This document shows, one piece after another, positions 8,187-16,220 of a stretch of DNA of 64,000 bases. Numbering within the stretch: the first letter of the stretch is position 1; every line of letters begins with the position of its first letter. The DNA is from Leifsonia sp. Root227 (lineage in GTDB: Bacteria > Actinomycetota > Actinomycetes > Actinomycetales > Microbacteriaceae), in NCBI RefSeq assembly GCF_001428745.1, contig NZ_LMIO01000002.1, positions 186,001 through 250,000 on the forward strand. Reading direction: 5' to 3'. The position numbers and the translations under genes were made by a program. Under the pieces are notes generated by a model, which was not told where the DNA came from, ran no database searches, and saw only the letters and a list, made by a program, of their open reading frames with translations.

Positions 8187-9544
8187 AGCGCTGCGAAGGC
8201 GTCGTCGAGCACCTGCACGGCGTCGGCGATCAGCGCGTCGGAGACGGCGAGGCTCGGCAGGAAGCGCAGGACGTTCCCGTACGTCCCCGCGTTGAGCACG
8301 AGCACGCCGTGCTGCGCTGCATACGCCACGATGGAGGTGACCGCCTCGGCGTTCGGCTCCTTGGTGGTCGCGCCGGTGCCTGGCTGGACGAGCTCGATGG
8401 CCAGCATCGCGCCGATGCCGCGCACGTCGCCGATGATGTCGTACTTCTCCTGGAGTGCGAGCAGCGCCGGCTTGAGCGCCTTCTCGATGCGCTTGCCCTC
8501 GTCGAGCAGGTCGTTCTTCTCGATCGACTCGAAGACCGCGACCGCCGCGGCAGCCGCGACCGGGTTGCCGCCGAAGGTGCCGCCGAGGCCGCCTGGCTGA
8601 GCGGAGTCCATGATCTCGGCGCGGCCGGTGACGGCGGCGAGCGGAAGGCCGCCCGCGATGCCCTTGGCACTCAGCACCAGGTCGGGGACCAGGCCGAAGT
8701 GCTCGCTGGCGTAGTACGCGCCGGTGCGGGCCATGCCGCTCTGGATCTCGTCGGCGATGAACACCACGCCGTTGGCCGTGCACCACTCCTGCAGGGCAGG
8801 GAGGTAGCCGTCCGCCGGGACCATGAAGCCGCCCTCGCCCTGGATCGGCTCGACCACGAGGCAGGCCAGGTCGGATGCGCCGACGACCTTCTCGAGGTAT
8901 GCGATGGTGCGCGCCGCTGCCTCGGCCCCGGTGAGGCCGTCGTGATACGGGTACGAGCTGGGGGCGTGGTAGACGTCGCCCGCGAACGGGCCGAAGCCGG
9001 TCGCGTACGGCATGGCTTTGAAGTTCATGGCCATCGTGAGGTTGGTGCGGCCGTGGTATGCGTGGTCGAGCACGGCGACGGCGCGGCGGCCGGTGTGCTT
9101 GCGGGCGATCTTGACGCCGTTCTCCACGGCCTCAGCGCCGGAGTTGACCAGCACGGTCTTCTTGGCGTGGTCGCCGGGGGTGTGCTCGGCGAGCAGCTCG
9201 GCGACGCGCACGTACTCCTCGTACGGAGTGATCGTGAAGAGCGTGTGGATGACGTCCTGCAGCTGGGCGGCAGCCGCATCCACCACGGAGGTCTCGGTGT
9301 GGCCGACCGTCGTCACGCCGATCCCGGCGCCGAAGTCGACGAACTGGTTGCCGTCGACGTCGACCAGGATGGCGCCGTTCGCCTTGGCGATGTAGACGGG
9401 AAGGGTGGACGAGACGCCGGTGGGGACGACAGCCAGACGTCGCTGGTGCAGTTCCTGGGACTTCGGGCCGGGTACGGCCGTGACGATGCGGCGTTCTTGC
9501 GCAACGCTGTAAACGGGCGCGCTTGTGCTCAGAGTGTCGGTCAT
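8183..9544 (-). CDS. gabT: 4-aminobutyrate (GABA) aminotransferase, copy 1
   Basis: A 453-residue class III PLP aminotransferase. It transfers the amino group of GABA or a similar omega-amino acid to 2-oxoglutarate. Seen in sequence: VNSGAEAVENGVKIARKHTG for cofactor phosphate contacts, the VVEPIQGEGGF and IADEIQSGMARTG segments, and the Schiff-base lysine in LSAKGIAGG. It is full length for the family. The ATG at 9544 lies 9 nt after a TAAACT box. It shares an operon with the downstream asparaginase and is divergent from the OsmC gene. A paralogue lies at 12635-13972. Confidence 0.9.
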   Translation of the reverse strand: MTDTLSTSAPVYSVAQERRIVTAVPGPKSQELHQRRLAVVPTGVSSTLPVYIAKANGAILVDVDGNQFVDFGAGIGVTTVGHTETSVVDAAAAQLQDVIHTLFTITPYEEYVRVAELLAEHTPGDHAKKTVLVNSGAEAVENGVKIARKHTGRRAVAVLDHAYHGRTNLTMAMNFKAMPYATGFGPFAGDVYHAPSSYPYHDGLTGAEAAARTIAYLEKVVGASDLACLVVEPIQGEGGFMVPADGYLPALQEWCTANGVVFIADEIQSGMARTGAYYASEHFGLVPDLVLSAKGIAGGLPLAAVTGRAEIMDSAQPGGLGGTFGGNPVAAAAAVAVFESIEKNDLLDEGKRIEKALKPALLALQEKYDIIGDVRGIGAMLAIELVQPGTGATTKEPNAEAVTSIVAYAAQHGVLVLNAGTYGNVLRFLPSLAVSDALIADAVQVLDDAFAAL

Positions 9545-9553
9545 GATGTGACG

Positions 9554-9559
9554 AGTTTA
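9554..9559 (-). promoter_or_regulatory. -10 box of gabT (near-leaderless)
   Basis: TAAACT on the minus strand, 9 nt before the gabT ATG. The predicted transcription start leaves only two or three untranslated bases. Confidence 0.5.
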
Positions 9560-9581
9560 GCTCCGGTGGCAGAATCGGACC

Positions 9582-10055
9582 ATGAAGCTCGAGCACAGCT
9601 ACGCGATCGACCTGGAATGGACGGGCAACCGGGGGAGCGGCACCAGCGGCTACAAGGACTACGGGCGCGAACACGTCATCACCGCCGAGGGCAAGCACCG
9701 CATCGAGGGGTCCGCCGACCGCGCCTTCTTCGGCGACCGCGACCGCTGGAACCCGGAGGAGCTGCTGCTCGCGGCCCTCAGCCAGTGCCACATGCTCAGC
9801 TACCTCGCCGAGGCCGCGCGTGCCGGAGTGGTGGTCGTCGGTTACACCGACGCGGCGACGGGTGTCATGGAGCAGACCAACGACGGGGGCGGCCACTTCA
9901 CCAGCGCGACCCTGCGCCCGCTGGTGACCATCGCCGACCCCGCCCAAGCCGAGCTCGCCGCGTCGCTGCACGCCCCCGCCGCCGCCAAGTGCTTCATCGC
10001 CGCTTCCGTGAACTTCCCCGTCCACCACGTCCCCGAGCTCCTCACCCTCGCCTGA
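9582..10055 (+). CDS. OsmC family protein
   Basis: A 157-residue protein of the OsmC/Ohr superfamily of thiol-dependent peroxide-reducing proteins. The first conserved cysteine is in LSQCHMLSYL (about residue 68) and the second in AKCFIAASVNFPV (about residue 136), the spacing typical for OsmC-like proteins. The N-terminal region YAIDLEWTGNRGSGTSGYKD matches the YhfA/OsmC-like subgroup often annotated only as OsmC family. A CAGAAT box ends 6 nt before the ATG. It probably detoxifies organic peroxides; substrate is unknown. Confidence 0.85.
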   Translation: MKLEHSYAIDLEWTGNRGSGTSGYKDYGREHVITAEGKHRIEGSADRAFFGDRDRWNPEELLLAALSQCHMLSYLAEAARAGVVVVGYTDAATGVMEQTNDGGGHFTSATLRPLVTIADPAQAELAASLHAPAAAKCFIAASVNFPVHHVPELLTLA

Positions 10056-10058
10056 CGA

Positions 10059-10118
10059 TCGAGCCGGGACTCGTGTACGCGAAACCCTGGCGTGTCGCGT
10101 ACGCAAGTCCCGGCTCGA
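10059..10118 (+). repeat. 60-bp intergenic palindrome, family 1, copy B
   Basis: The 24-nt arms (10059-10082, 10095-10118) pair with two imperfect positions. The right half of the loop carries GGCGTGTCGC, identical in all four copies. It lies 3 bp after the OsmC stop and before the end of a convergent small gene. Ungapped alignment to the copy at 29767 gives 49 of 60 identical bases. Confidence 0.85.
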
Positions 10119-10150
10119 ATGCTGCGGGAGGTGGGGAGAGGGGGAGCGGG

Positions 10151-10390
10151 TCAGGCGCAGCCGAAGCGGGCCTGAGGGACGGCGGCGGCCGCGGGCGCCG
10201 AGGCTGGGGCGGGCGCTGCGGCGCTCTCGGACTCCGCCCAGCGGTGGATGGCGGCGGCCCAGCGGCCGTCGCGGGTGAGCGGCGGTGGCTGCTCGGTGCC
10301 GGAGTCGCGGCGCCTGCGCAGCATGGCCTGTTCGCGTTCGCGCTCGCCGAGTTCGGCGATCGACGTCAGCCACAGTGTGAGCGGATGCAT
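10151..10390 (-). CDS. Small hypothetical protein
   Basis: A 79-residue frame starting at ATG 10390, where AGGTGG (10401-10396) gives a good ribosome site 5 nt upstream. An earlier GTG at 10399 is less well placed. The product begins MHPLTLWLTSIAELGERERE, has an Arg-rich middle, a Trp-containing segment (DGRWAAAIHRWAES) and an Ala/Pro-rich tail ending in Cys. No function is recognised. It is divergent from the CGNR zinc-finger gene and convergent with the OsmC gene, with palindrome copy B in between. Coding status is likely but not certain. Confidence 0.5.
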   Translation of the reverse strand: MHPLTLWLTSIAELGEREREQAMLRRRRDSGTEQPPPLTRDGRWAAAIHRWAESESAAAPAPASAPAAAAVPQARFGCA

Positions 10391-10425
10391 GATAACCACC
10401 TAACTTGTTTTGATGGTTAGAGCAT

Positions 10426-10456
10426 ACCGTAACCAGTTATCGAGTTACAATGGTTA
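10426..10456. promoter_or_regulatory. Candidate operator of the CGNR zinc-finger gene
   Basis: The stretch contains GTAACC near 10429 and GGTTAC near 10452, an inverted repeat with a 17-bp gap that spans the -10 box TACAAT. A further GGTTA/TAACC pair lies just upstream (10394, 10415). This AT-richer patch may bind the adjacent regulator itself. Confidence 0.45.
10446..10451 (+). promoter_or_regulatory. -10 box, leaderless start of the CGNR gene
   Basis: TACAAT followed by 6 nt and the ATG at 10458, with no ribosome-binding sequence. This spacing puts the transcription start at or next to the start codon and supports 10458 over the upstream in-frame ATG at 10410. Confidence 0.65.
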
Positions 10457-10457
10457 C

Positions 10458-10973
10458 ATGCGTACGAATGCACCCGAGCTGGGCGCCGACCTGCTGGTCG
10501 ACTTCCTCAACACCTACGACGTGGAGGACGACGTCGACGCCATCGACGACGCCGCCGGATTCGCGGCGTGGGCAGAGGCGCGCGGCGTCGAGCCGGGGGA
10601 TGCCGCGGAGACCAAGCGGGTGCGGGATGCGCTGCGCTCGGTGGTCGACGGAGAGGCCGCCGACCTGCCCTCCGTCGAGCTGGAGACGATCTGCGGGGAG
10701 CGCTCCGTCTGGCTCACCGCCCGCACCGCGGCGCAGGCGGCCGTCGCGAGCTCGCTGGTACTGAGCATCCAGGGCAAGCTCGAGCGGGTGAAGCTCTGCG
10801 GAGCAGACGATTGTCGTTGGGCGTTCTACGACAAGTCCCGCAACGGTTCACGCACCTGGTGCAGCATGGGCGTCTGCGGCAACAGGCAGAAGGCCCGCAC
10901 CTACCGCTCGAAGGCGGGGGAGACCGAGGCGGAGCCCGAGCCTACCGCCGCTCGGGATGCAGAGCCCGCTTGA
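10458..10973 (+). CDS. CGNR zinc-finger (ABATE domain) protein, probable transcription regulator
   Basis: A 171-residue protein with an N-terminal ABATE-type stress domain starting with LGADLLVDFLNTYD and a C-terminal CGNR zinc finger. Cysteines are in LCGADDCRWAFYD and in RTWCSMGVCGNRQKARTYR, which carries the family-defining CGNR. Such proteins are thought to bind DNA. The ATG at 10458 is preferred because TACAAT lies 6 nt upstream and no ribosome site exists. The 3' end overlaps the convergent acyltransferase gene by 32 bp. Confidence 0.85.
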   Translation: MRTNAPELGADLLVDFLNTYDVEDDVDAIDDAAGFAAWAEARGVEPGDAAETKRVRDALRSVVDGEAADLPSVELETICGERSVWLTARTAAQAAVASSLVLSIQGKLERVKLCGADDCRWAFYDKSRNGSRTWCSMGVCGNRQKARTYRSKAGETEAEPEPTAARDAEPA

Positions 10974-11700
10974 CCCGCTCCACCGCGTTCGCGGGCGGCG
11001 CCTCGTTGTAGCGCTCCGCCAGCTCCTGCCCGGTGAGCCCGTGGATGGCGGCCATGATCTCGTCGGTTGCCTGGCGCCGCGCGCGTCCCGACTCCGCCGA
11101 ACCGTATTTGCTGACGTCGATCGGCTCGCCGAACTTCACGGTGAATTTCCGGATGCGCGGCACCTTCGCCCCGACCGGCTGCAGCTCGTTCGTTCCGATC
11201 AGCCCGACGGGAACGACCACCGCCCCTGTCGTGAGGGCGAGCCAGGCGACGCCTGTCCGTCCTTTGTAGAGCCGTCCGTCCAGCGACCGCGTGCCCTCCG
11301 GATAGAGGGCGAACGCCGCGCCCGTCTCGATGATGCGCTTGGACTGGTCGAGCGCATCCTGCGCGGCCTGCCCAGCGCCACGCTCGACGCCGACAGCGCC
11401 GATCGCGGTGAAGAAGGTGCGGGACAGCCAGCCCTTGAAACCGGTCCCCTCGAAGTAGTGCGACTTGGCGAGGAACTGCACGCGCCGCGGCGCCATCAGC
11501 GGGATCACGATGCTGTCGATGAAGGACAGGTGGTTGCTCGCCAGGATGATCGCTCCCGTGCGCGGCACGTTCTTGCGCCCGATGATCGTCGGCCGGTAGA
11601 GCAGCCGGGCGATGGGCGCGATGACCGTGCGGCCGAGCAGGTAGACGAAGCCGGGCTTCTTCACCTCGGTCGTCCCAGCGTCGGGTTCGGTCGTCGTCAC
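10942..11700 (-). CDS. plsC: 1-acyl-sn-glycerol-3-phosphate acyltransferase family protein
   Basis: A 252-residue PlsC-family acyltransferase that would add the second acyl chain to lysophosphatidic acid at the inner membrane face. The catalytic HxxxxD motif is SNHLSFIDS (about residue 55), followed by the acceptor motif YPEGTRSLDG (about residue 130) and VVPVGLIGTNE. The start is GTG 11700, 7 nt after TACGCT on the minus strand, so it appears leaderless. The open frame could be extended far upstream but that part overlaps the next gene. Paralogues acting on other acceptors are common, so the gene symbol is tentative. Confidence 0.82.
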   Translation of the reverse strand: MTTTEPDAGTTEVKKPGFVYLLGRTVIAPIARLLYRPTIIGRKNVPRTGAIILASNHLSFIDSIVIPLMAPRRVQFLAKSHYFEGTGFKGWLSRTFFTAIGAVGVERGAGQAAQDALDQSKRIIETGAAFALYPEGTRSLDGRLYKGRTGVAWLALTTGAVVVPVGLIGTNELQPVGAKVPRIRKFTVKFGEPIDVSKYGSAESGRARRQATDEIMAAIHGLTGQELAERYNEAPPANAVERVKRALHPERR

Positions 11701-11707
11701 GGATACG

Positions 11708-11713
11708 AGCGTA
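11708..11713 (-). promoter_or_regulatory. -10 box, leaderless start of the acyltransferase gene
   Basis: TACGCT on the minus strand, 7 nt before GTG 11700; no ribosome site in between. Confidence 0.55.
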
Positions 11714-11759
11714 GTCGCGGGTGTATGCCGCGCGCGGAATGCGCGAGAGGCCAGTGGGA

Positions 11760-12626
11760 TCAGCCGCCGTCGAACGGCCGGAGCGGCGCGCAGCCGAATC
11801 CGCCGGCGTAGACCAGGCAGGCCGGAACGAAGCCGCTGAACCGCACGGCGAGCGGCGAGCCGAACCACGCGTTGTACAGCCGCGAGAAGTTGAGGTTGCC
11901 GAACGTGGAGCACGCTCCTGCCGGGCCGGTCGGTTTGGCGAGCGTCTCGGCGTTCGGCTGGTACGGCGTGTAGTTGTAGAGGTTGGCCGTCGCCTGGTTG
12001 GCGATGGTCACTCTGCTCGTGCCGCAGGCGGCGTTCGGGTGGTACTGGATGGTGTTGTCGCCGACCTGGTACCGCCAGTCGCCCGGATGCACGGTGTACT
12101 CCCGGAACTGCCAGGCAGCCCGGTACACCTGGTTGAAGAACCCGAAGAACTTCTTGTCGCACTCCGCGGTGTCGGGGCAGGCGTATCCCGTCGCCTTCTG
12201 ATACCCGGATGCGCTGGGCGCGGTGAGCAGCGACTGCTCCTTCTGCAGCAGCACCAGCAGCACCCGCGGGCTGATCGTGCACGCCGTTGCCACGCGGGCG
12301 ATGATGCTGCTCGCCCGCTCGTCCCGCTGACCGCGGATCGCCGTGCAGCGGTCCTTCGACGCTGCGACGTTCGGGGTGTCGATGCGGTAGCGCGACAGAC
12401 AGGGCACCCCGTCCGTCGGCTTGCAGGTGCGCGCGTCGAGGAACTCCTGGATGTCGGCCTGCGTCATCGCGTTCGGGTTGAAGAAGCTGTCGTCGCTGAT
12501 GATGTCGCCCGGGTCGAACGACGGCTTCTGTTCCGCGAACACGCCGACGGCGGGCACCAGGGTGAAGACGGCGGCCAGGGCGGCCACCCCCGCGATGGCG
12601 CGCCAGCGTCGGCGAAGGAATCCCAC
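11760..12626 (-). CDS. Secreted cysteine-rich protein of unknown function
   Basis: A 288-residue protein with a clear signal peptide (three Arg, then a hydrophobic stretch to VFA near residue 31). The mature part has ten cysteines and ends in a Gly/Pro-rich tail. The central region SPRVLLVLLQKEQSLLT followed by ATGYACPD and FFGFFNQVYRAAWQF recalls lysozyme-like or transglycosylase folds, with Glu in QKEQS as a possible catalytic residue; this is my inference. GTG 12626 lies only 8 nt after the gabT2 stop, so it is probably co-transcribed with that gene. Similar actinobacterial proteins are sometimes labelled hemagglutinin without evidence. Confidence 0.7.
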   Translation of the reverse strand: MGFLRRRWRAIAGVAALAAVFTLVPAVGVFAEQKPSFDPGDIISDDSFFNPNAMTQADIQEFLDARTCKPTDGVPCLSRYRIDTPNVAASKDRCTAIRGQRDERASSIIARVATACTISPRVLLVLLQKEQSLLTAPSASGYQKATGYACPDTAECDKKFFGFFNQVYRAAWQFREYTVHPGDWRYQVGDNTIQYHPNAACGTSRVTIANQATANLYNYTPYQPNAETLAKPTGPAGACSTFGNLNFSRLYNAWFGSPLAVRFSGFVPACLVYAGGFGCAPLRPFDGG

Positions 12627-12634
12627 GGTCAGGC

Positions 12635-13972
12635 TCAGCCGAAGGTGGCCAGTGCTTCTTCGATCACGGTCGCAGCGTCGTCGATGAGCTCCTCGCTGAT
12701 CACGACCGAGGGGAGCAGGCGCAGGACGCTGTCCCAGCTTCCTGCGTCGAGGGGGATGACGCCGTTGGCGGTCGCGTGCGCGAGAACGGCCTTGAGCGCA
12801 TCCGGGTTGGGGGTCTTGGTGCCGGGCACGACGAGCTCGATGCCGAACATCGCGCCCTTGCCTCGCACCTCGCCGACGACGGCGAAGCGGTCGGCCCAGT
12901 CGCCGATGCGTGCCCAGAGCGCCCTCTCGACCCGCTGCGCCTCGGCCAGCAGGTCCTCCTTCTCGAAGACGTCGAACACGGCGAGAGCGGCGGCGGTGGA
13001 GACCGGGTTGCCGCCGAACGTGCCTCCGATGCCGCCAGGCTGGACCGCATCCATGATCTCGGCGCGCCCGGTGACCGCCGCGAGCGGGAAGCCGCCGGCG
13101 ATGCCCTTGGCGCTGGTGATGAGGTCGGGGACGACGCCGTGGTGCTCGATCGAGTACCAGGTGCCCGTGCGGCCGATTCCGGCCTGGATCTCGTCGGCGA
13201 CGAAGACGATGCCGTTCTCCGTGCAGAACTCCGAGAGCCGCTTGAAGTATCCGGGGGCCGGGATGATGATGCCGCCGTCGCCCTGGATCGGCTCGACGAA
13301 CAGGGCGGCCAGTTCGGTGGCGCCGATGTGGGTGGTGATGTAGTCGATGGTGCGCTCAGCGGCCTCTTCGCCTGTCATCCCCTCCGGGTCGCGGAACGGG
13401 TAGCTGATCGGGACGCTGTAGATCTCGCCGGGGAACGGGCCCATGCCTGCGCGCTCCGGCCAGGGGCGGTACGTCATGGCCATGGTGAGATTGGTGCGGC
13501 CGTGGAAGGCGTGGTCGAGAGCCGCGATGGCGCGACGGCCGGTGAACTTGCGGGCGATCTTGACGGCGTTCTCGACCGCCTCCGCTCCGGAGTTGACCAG
13601 GATGCTGTGCTTCTCGAAGTCTCCTGGCGTGATCTCCGCCAGCCTCTCGGCGACCCGCACGTAGTTCTCGTACGGGGTCACCGTGAACAGCGTGTGCGTG
13701 AGCTTCGAGGCCTGCTCGAACGCCGCTGCAGCGACCTCGGGATGCGCGTGGCCGATGGTCGTGACGCCGATGCCGCAGCCGAGGTCGATCAGCCTGTTGC
13801 CGTCCACGTCGACCAGGATCGCGCCGGAGCCGGACTCCATGTAGATGTTCGCGAGGGTCCCAGCGCCGCGGCTGACCGACGCCACCCTGCGCTCCTGCAG
13901 CTCGATCGAGCGGGGGCCGGGGAGGGCGGTGACGAGGTTGCGGGTCTGCGGAACGGAGAATTCGCGAGTCAT
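12635..13972 (-). CDS. 4-aminobutyrate aminotransferase family protein, copy 2
   Basis: A 445-residue class III PLP aminotransferase closely related to the product at 8183-9544. Shared segments include VNSGAEAVENAVKIARKFTG, HAFHGRTNLTMAMTYR, FVEPIQGDGGI and the lysine in TSAKGIAGGFPLAA. ATG 13972 is chosen because TACGAT lies 7 nt upstream; the track start three codons earlier would overlap this box. Residues around PEGMTGEEAAERT differ from copy 1, so substrate preference may differ. It heads a two-gene unit with the secreted protein. Confidence 0.87.
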   Translation of the reverse strand: MTREFSVPQTRNLVTALPGPRSIELQERRVASVSRGAGTLANIYMESGSGAILVDVDGNRLIDLGCGIGVTTIGHAHPEVAAAAFEQASKLTHTLFTVTPYENYVRVAERLAEITPGDFEKHSILVNSGAEAVENAVKIARKFTGRRAIAALDHAFHGRTNLTMAMTYRPWPERAGMGPFPGEIYSVPISYPFRDPEGMTGEEAAERTIDYITTHIGATELAALFVEPIQGDGGIIIPAPGYFKRLSEFCTENGIVFVADEIQAGIGRTGTWYSIEHHGVVPDLITSAKGIAGGFPLAAVTGRAEIMDAVQPGGIGGTFGGNPVSTAAALAVFDVFEKEDLLAEAQRVERALWARIGDWADRFAVVGEVRGKGAMFGIELVVPGTKTPNPDALKAVLAHATANGVIPLDAGSWDSVLRLLPSVVISEELIDDAATVIEEALATFG

Positions 13973-13979
13973 GTGCTCC

Positions 13980-13985
13980 ATCGTA
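13980..13985 (-). promoter_or_regulatory. -10 box, leaderless start of gabT copy 2
   Basis: TACGAT on the minus strand, 7 nt before ATG 13972. Confidence 0.55.
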
Positions 13986-14064
13986 TGCGGCGCTCGCTGT
14001 CAGGTTCGGCAAAGGCGGATGAGGCAGACTGGGTACCCCTGCCCGCATTCCGGAAAGAATCACC

Positions 14065-15030
14065 GTGCGCAAATCCCTTTCGATCGTCACCGCCGCCCTC
14101 GTCGTGGCCGGTCTCGCCGCCTGCAGTTCCGGCGCGCCGAGCGAGTCAGCGACACCGGCGGCGAACGCCTGTCAGAACATCCAGGCGGGTGACACCTCGA
14201 AGTCGATCAAGGTGGAAGGGAAGTTCGGCGCGACGCCGAAGGTCACCATCCCGACTCCGCTGAAGACCACGGACATCGAGCGCAGCGTCGTCATCAAGGG
14301 CGACGGCGCCGAGGTCAAGGGCGGCGACTCGATCGGCATCGCCCTCGCCGCGTACAACGGAACGACGGGCAAAGAGCTGACCCCCGCGGCCGGCTTCGAC
14401 GGCCAGCCGTCGCAGTCGATCAAGGTCGACGACAAGGCGTTCGTGCCAGGGCTCGTCCGTGCCGTGGAGTGCCTGCCGCTCAAGTCGCGCGTGGTGCTCA
14501 CCGCCACCACCAAGCAGGCCTTCGGAGACGTCGACGTCTCCTCGCTCAAGCTCAAGGCGACCGACCCCGTCGTCTTCATCGCCGACCTCCTCGACAAGGA
14601 GCCGACAAGGGCGAACGGAAAGTCCGTCACCCCGCCCGCCGGCTTCCCGACCGTGAAGCTCGGCAAGGACGGCGCACCGACGGTGACCATCCCGAAGACC
14701 GATCCGCCCACCGAGACCAAGATCGGCGTGCTCAAGCAGGGCGACGGCGCCGTGGTGAAGGCGACGGACACGGTCACCATCCAGTACTCCGGACTGCTCT
14801 GGCGCAACAGCCAGGTCTTCGACTCGACCTGGACCAAGGGCCAGCCGTACACGAGCGTCGCTTCGCAGTTCGTGCCCGGCTTCACCAAGGCGCTCGTCGG
14901 ACAGAAGGTCGGCTCGCAGGTGATCGTCATCATCCCGCCGGCCGACGGTTACGGCGCGCAGGGCAATGGCGACATCAAGGGCACCGACACGATGGTGTTC
15001 GTGGTGGACATCCTGAAGGCCGTGAGCTAG
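14065..15030 (+). CDS. FKBP-type peptidyl-prolyl isomerase lipoprotein with two FKBP domains
   Basis: A 321-residue exported lipoprotein. The signal ends in the lipobox LAAC with Cys20, so it should be anchored to the outer face of the membrane. Two FKBP-like repeats follow: about residues 50-165 and 205-321. The second looks complete, with DTVTIQYSGLLW, a FVPGFTKALVGQKVGSQ segment and PADGYGAQG. The first keeps the fold-forming pieces (FVPGLVRAVECLPLKSR) but lacks several aromatic active-site residues. It would assist folding of exported proteins. Start is GTG 14065. Confidence 0.85.
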   Translation: MRKSLSIVTAALVVAGLAACSSGAPSESATPAANACQNIQAGDTSKSIKVEGKFGATPKVTIPTPLKTTDIERSVVIKGDGAEVKGGDSIGIALAAYNGTTGKELTPAAGFDGQPSQSIKVDDKAFVPGLVRAVECLPLKSRVVLTATTKQAFGDVDVSSLKLKATDPVVFIADLLDKEPTRANGKSVTPPAGFPTVKLGKDGAPTVTIPKTDPPTETKIGVLKQGDGAVVKATDTVTIQYSGLLWRNSQVFDSTWTKGQPYTSVASQFVPGFTKALVGQKVGSQVIVIIPPADGYGAQGNGDIKGTDTMVFVVDILKAVS

Positions 15031-15063
15031 AGCGGTTGTGACAGCTCTGCGCCCGCGGTTCCG

Positions 15064-15069
15064 TAGGCT
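15064..15069 (+). promoter_or_regulatory. -10 box, leaderless start of dxr
   Basis: TAGGCT, then 6 nt, then GTG 15076. No ribosome site. Confidence 0.6.
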
Positions 15070-15075
15070 GGACCC

Positions 15076-16158
15076 GTGCGCAGAGTCATCATCCTCGGTT
15101 CCACCGGTTCGATCGGCACCCAAGCCCTTGACGTCATCGCGGCGAACCCCGACCGCTTCACCGTTGTCGGGCTCACCGCAGGCAGCAACGCGGACGAGCT
15201 GGCCGCCCAGGCGGAGCGGTTCCGGGTCGCCGAGACGGCGCTCGGCGCCGACGACTCCGAGCGCCTGGTGCGCGGTGTCGAGGCGGACGTCGTGCTCAAC
15301 GGCATCACTGGATCGGTGGGCCTCGGCCCGACGCTCGCCGCACTCGAGACGGGGGCGAGCCTCGCGCTCGCCAACAAGGAGTCGCTGATCGTCGGAGGCG
15401 CCCTCGTGAAGGCGGCGGCCGCGCCGGGGCAGATCGTGCCGGTCGATTCCGAGCACTCCGCGCTCGCGCAGGCGCTGCGCTCCGGTACGGCCGGCGAGGT
15501 CCAGCGGCTGGTGCTGACCGCATCCGGCGGCCCGTTCCGCGGCCGCAGCCGCGCCTCCCTCGCCGATGTGACGCCCGGGGAAGCGCTCGCGCACCCCACC
15601 TGGGACATGGGACTCGTCGTCACCACGAACTCGTCGACGCTCGTCAACAAGGGACTCGAGATCATCGAGGCGCACCTGCTGTTCGACGTGCCGTACGACC
15701 GGATCGAGGTCACCGTTCATCCCCAGTCAGTCATCCACTCGATGGTCGAGTTCGTGGACGGGTCGACCATCGCGCAGGCGTCCCCACCCGACATGCGGCT
15801 TCCGATCTCGCTCGGCCTGGACTGGCCGAACAGGGTGCCGGGCGTCGGCGTCCCTCTGGACTGGTCGGCGGCGCACAGCTGGACGTTCGAGCCGCTCGAC
15901 AGCGATGCCTTCCCCGCGGTGGCACTCGCGAAGCGCGTCGGAGAGGAGGGCGGGACGTACCCCGCCGTGTTCAACGCCGCCAACGAGCAGGCGGTCGCGG
16001 CGTTCCACGCCGGAGCCATCGGCTACCTCGACATCGTCGACACCGTCGAACGGGTCGTTGACGCGCACCGGCCGGACGGCGAGCTCACCCGCGAGAGCCT
16101 CGCAGAAGCGGAGCGCTGGGCGCGGGATGCGGCCGACCGGCTGATCGCCGCCGCCTGA
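15076..16158 (+). CDS. dxr: 1-deoxy-D-xylulose 5-phosphate reductoisomerase
   Basis: A 360-residue enzyme converting DXP to 2-C-methylerythritol 4-phosphate with NADPH, the committed step of the MEP isoprenoid pathway. The NADPH motif LGSTGSIG is at residues 6-13. Substrate and metal residues are in VDSEHSA, TASGGPF, HPTWDMG and FNAANEQAV. It is of normal length. It starts at GTG 15076 with a leaderless -10 box. The order dxr, site-2 protease, ispG is conserved in actinobacteria and places two MEP-pathway genes together. Confidence 0.96.
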   Translation: MRRVIILGSTGSIGTQALDVIAANPDRFTVVGLTAGSNADELAAQAERFRVAETALGADDSERLVRGVEADVVLNGITGSVGLGPTLAALETGASLALANKESLIVGGALVKAAAAPGQIVPVDSEHSALAQALRSGTAGEVQRLVLTASGGPFRGRSRASLADVTPGEALAHPTWDMGLVVTTNSSTLVNKGLEIIEAHLLFDVPYDRIEVTVHPQSVIHSMVEFVDGSTIAQASPPDMRLPISLGLDWPNRVPGVGVPLDWSAAHSWTFEPLDSDAFPAVALAKRVGEEGGTYPAVFNAANEQAVAAFHAGAIGYLDIVDTVERVVDAHRPDGELTRESLAEAERWARDAADRLIAAA

Positions 16159-16208
16159 TCGCCGCCGCCGCATAGCGTTCCCCCTGCTGGTTCCAAGCTG
16201 CGCGCCAT

Positions 16209-16214
16209 TACTCT
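16209..16214 (+). promoter_or_regulatory. -10 box, leaderless start of rseP
   Basis: TACTCT, then 6 nt, then GTG 16221. Confidence 0.55.
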
Positions 16215-16220
16215 GTAGCC

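Noticed and set aside
16141-16168. Near-duplicate of TGATCGCCGCCGCC around the dxr stop
   Set aside because: Short, made of repeated Ala-type codons; likely chance slippage without functional meaning.
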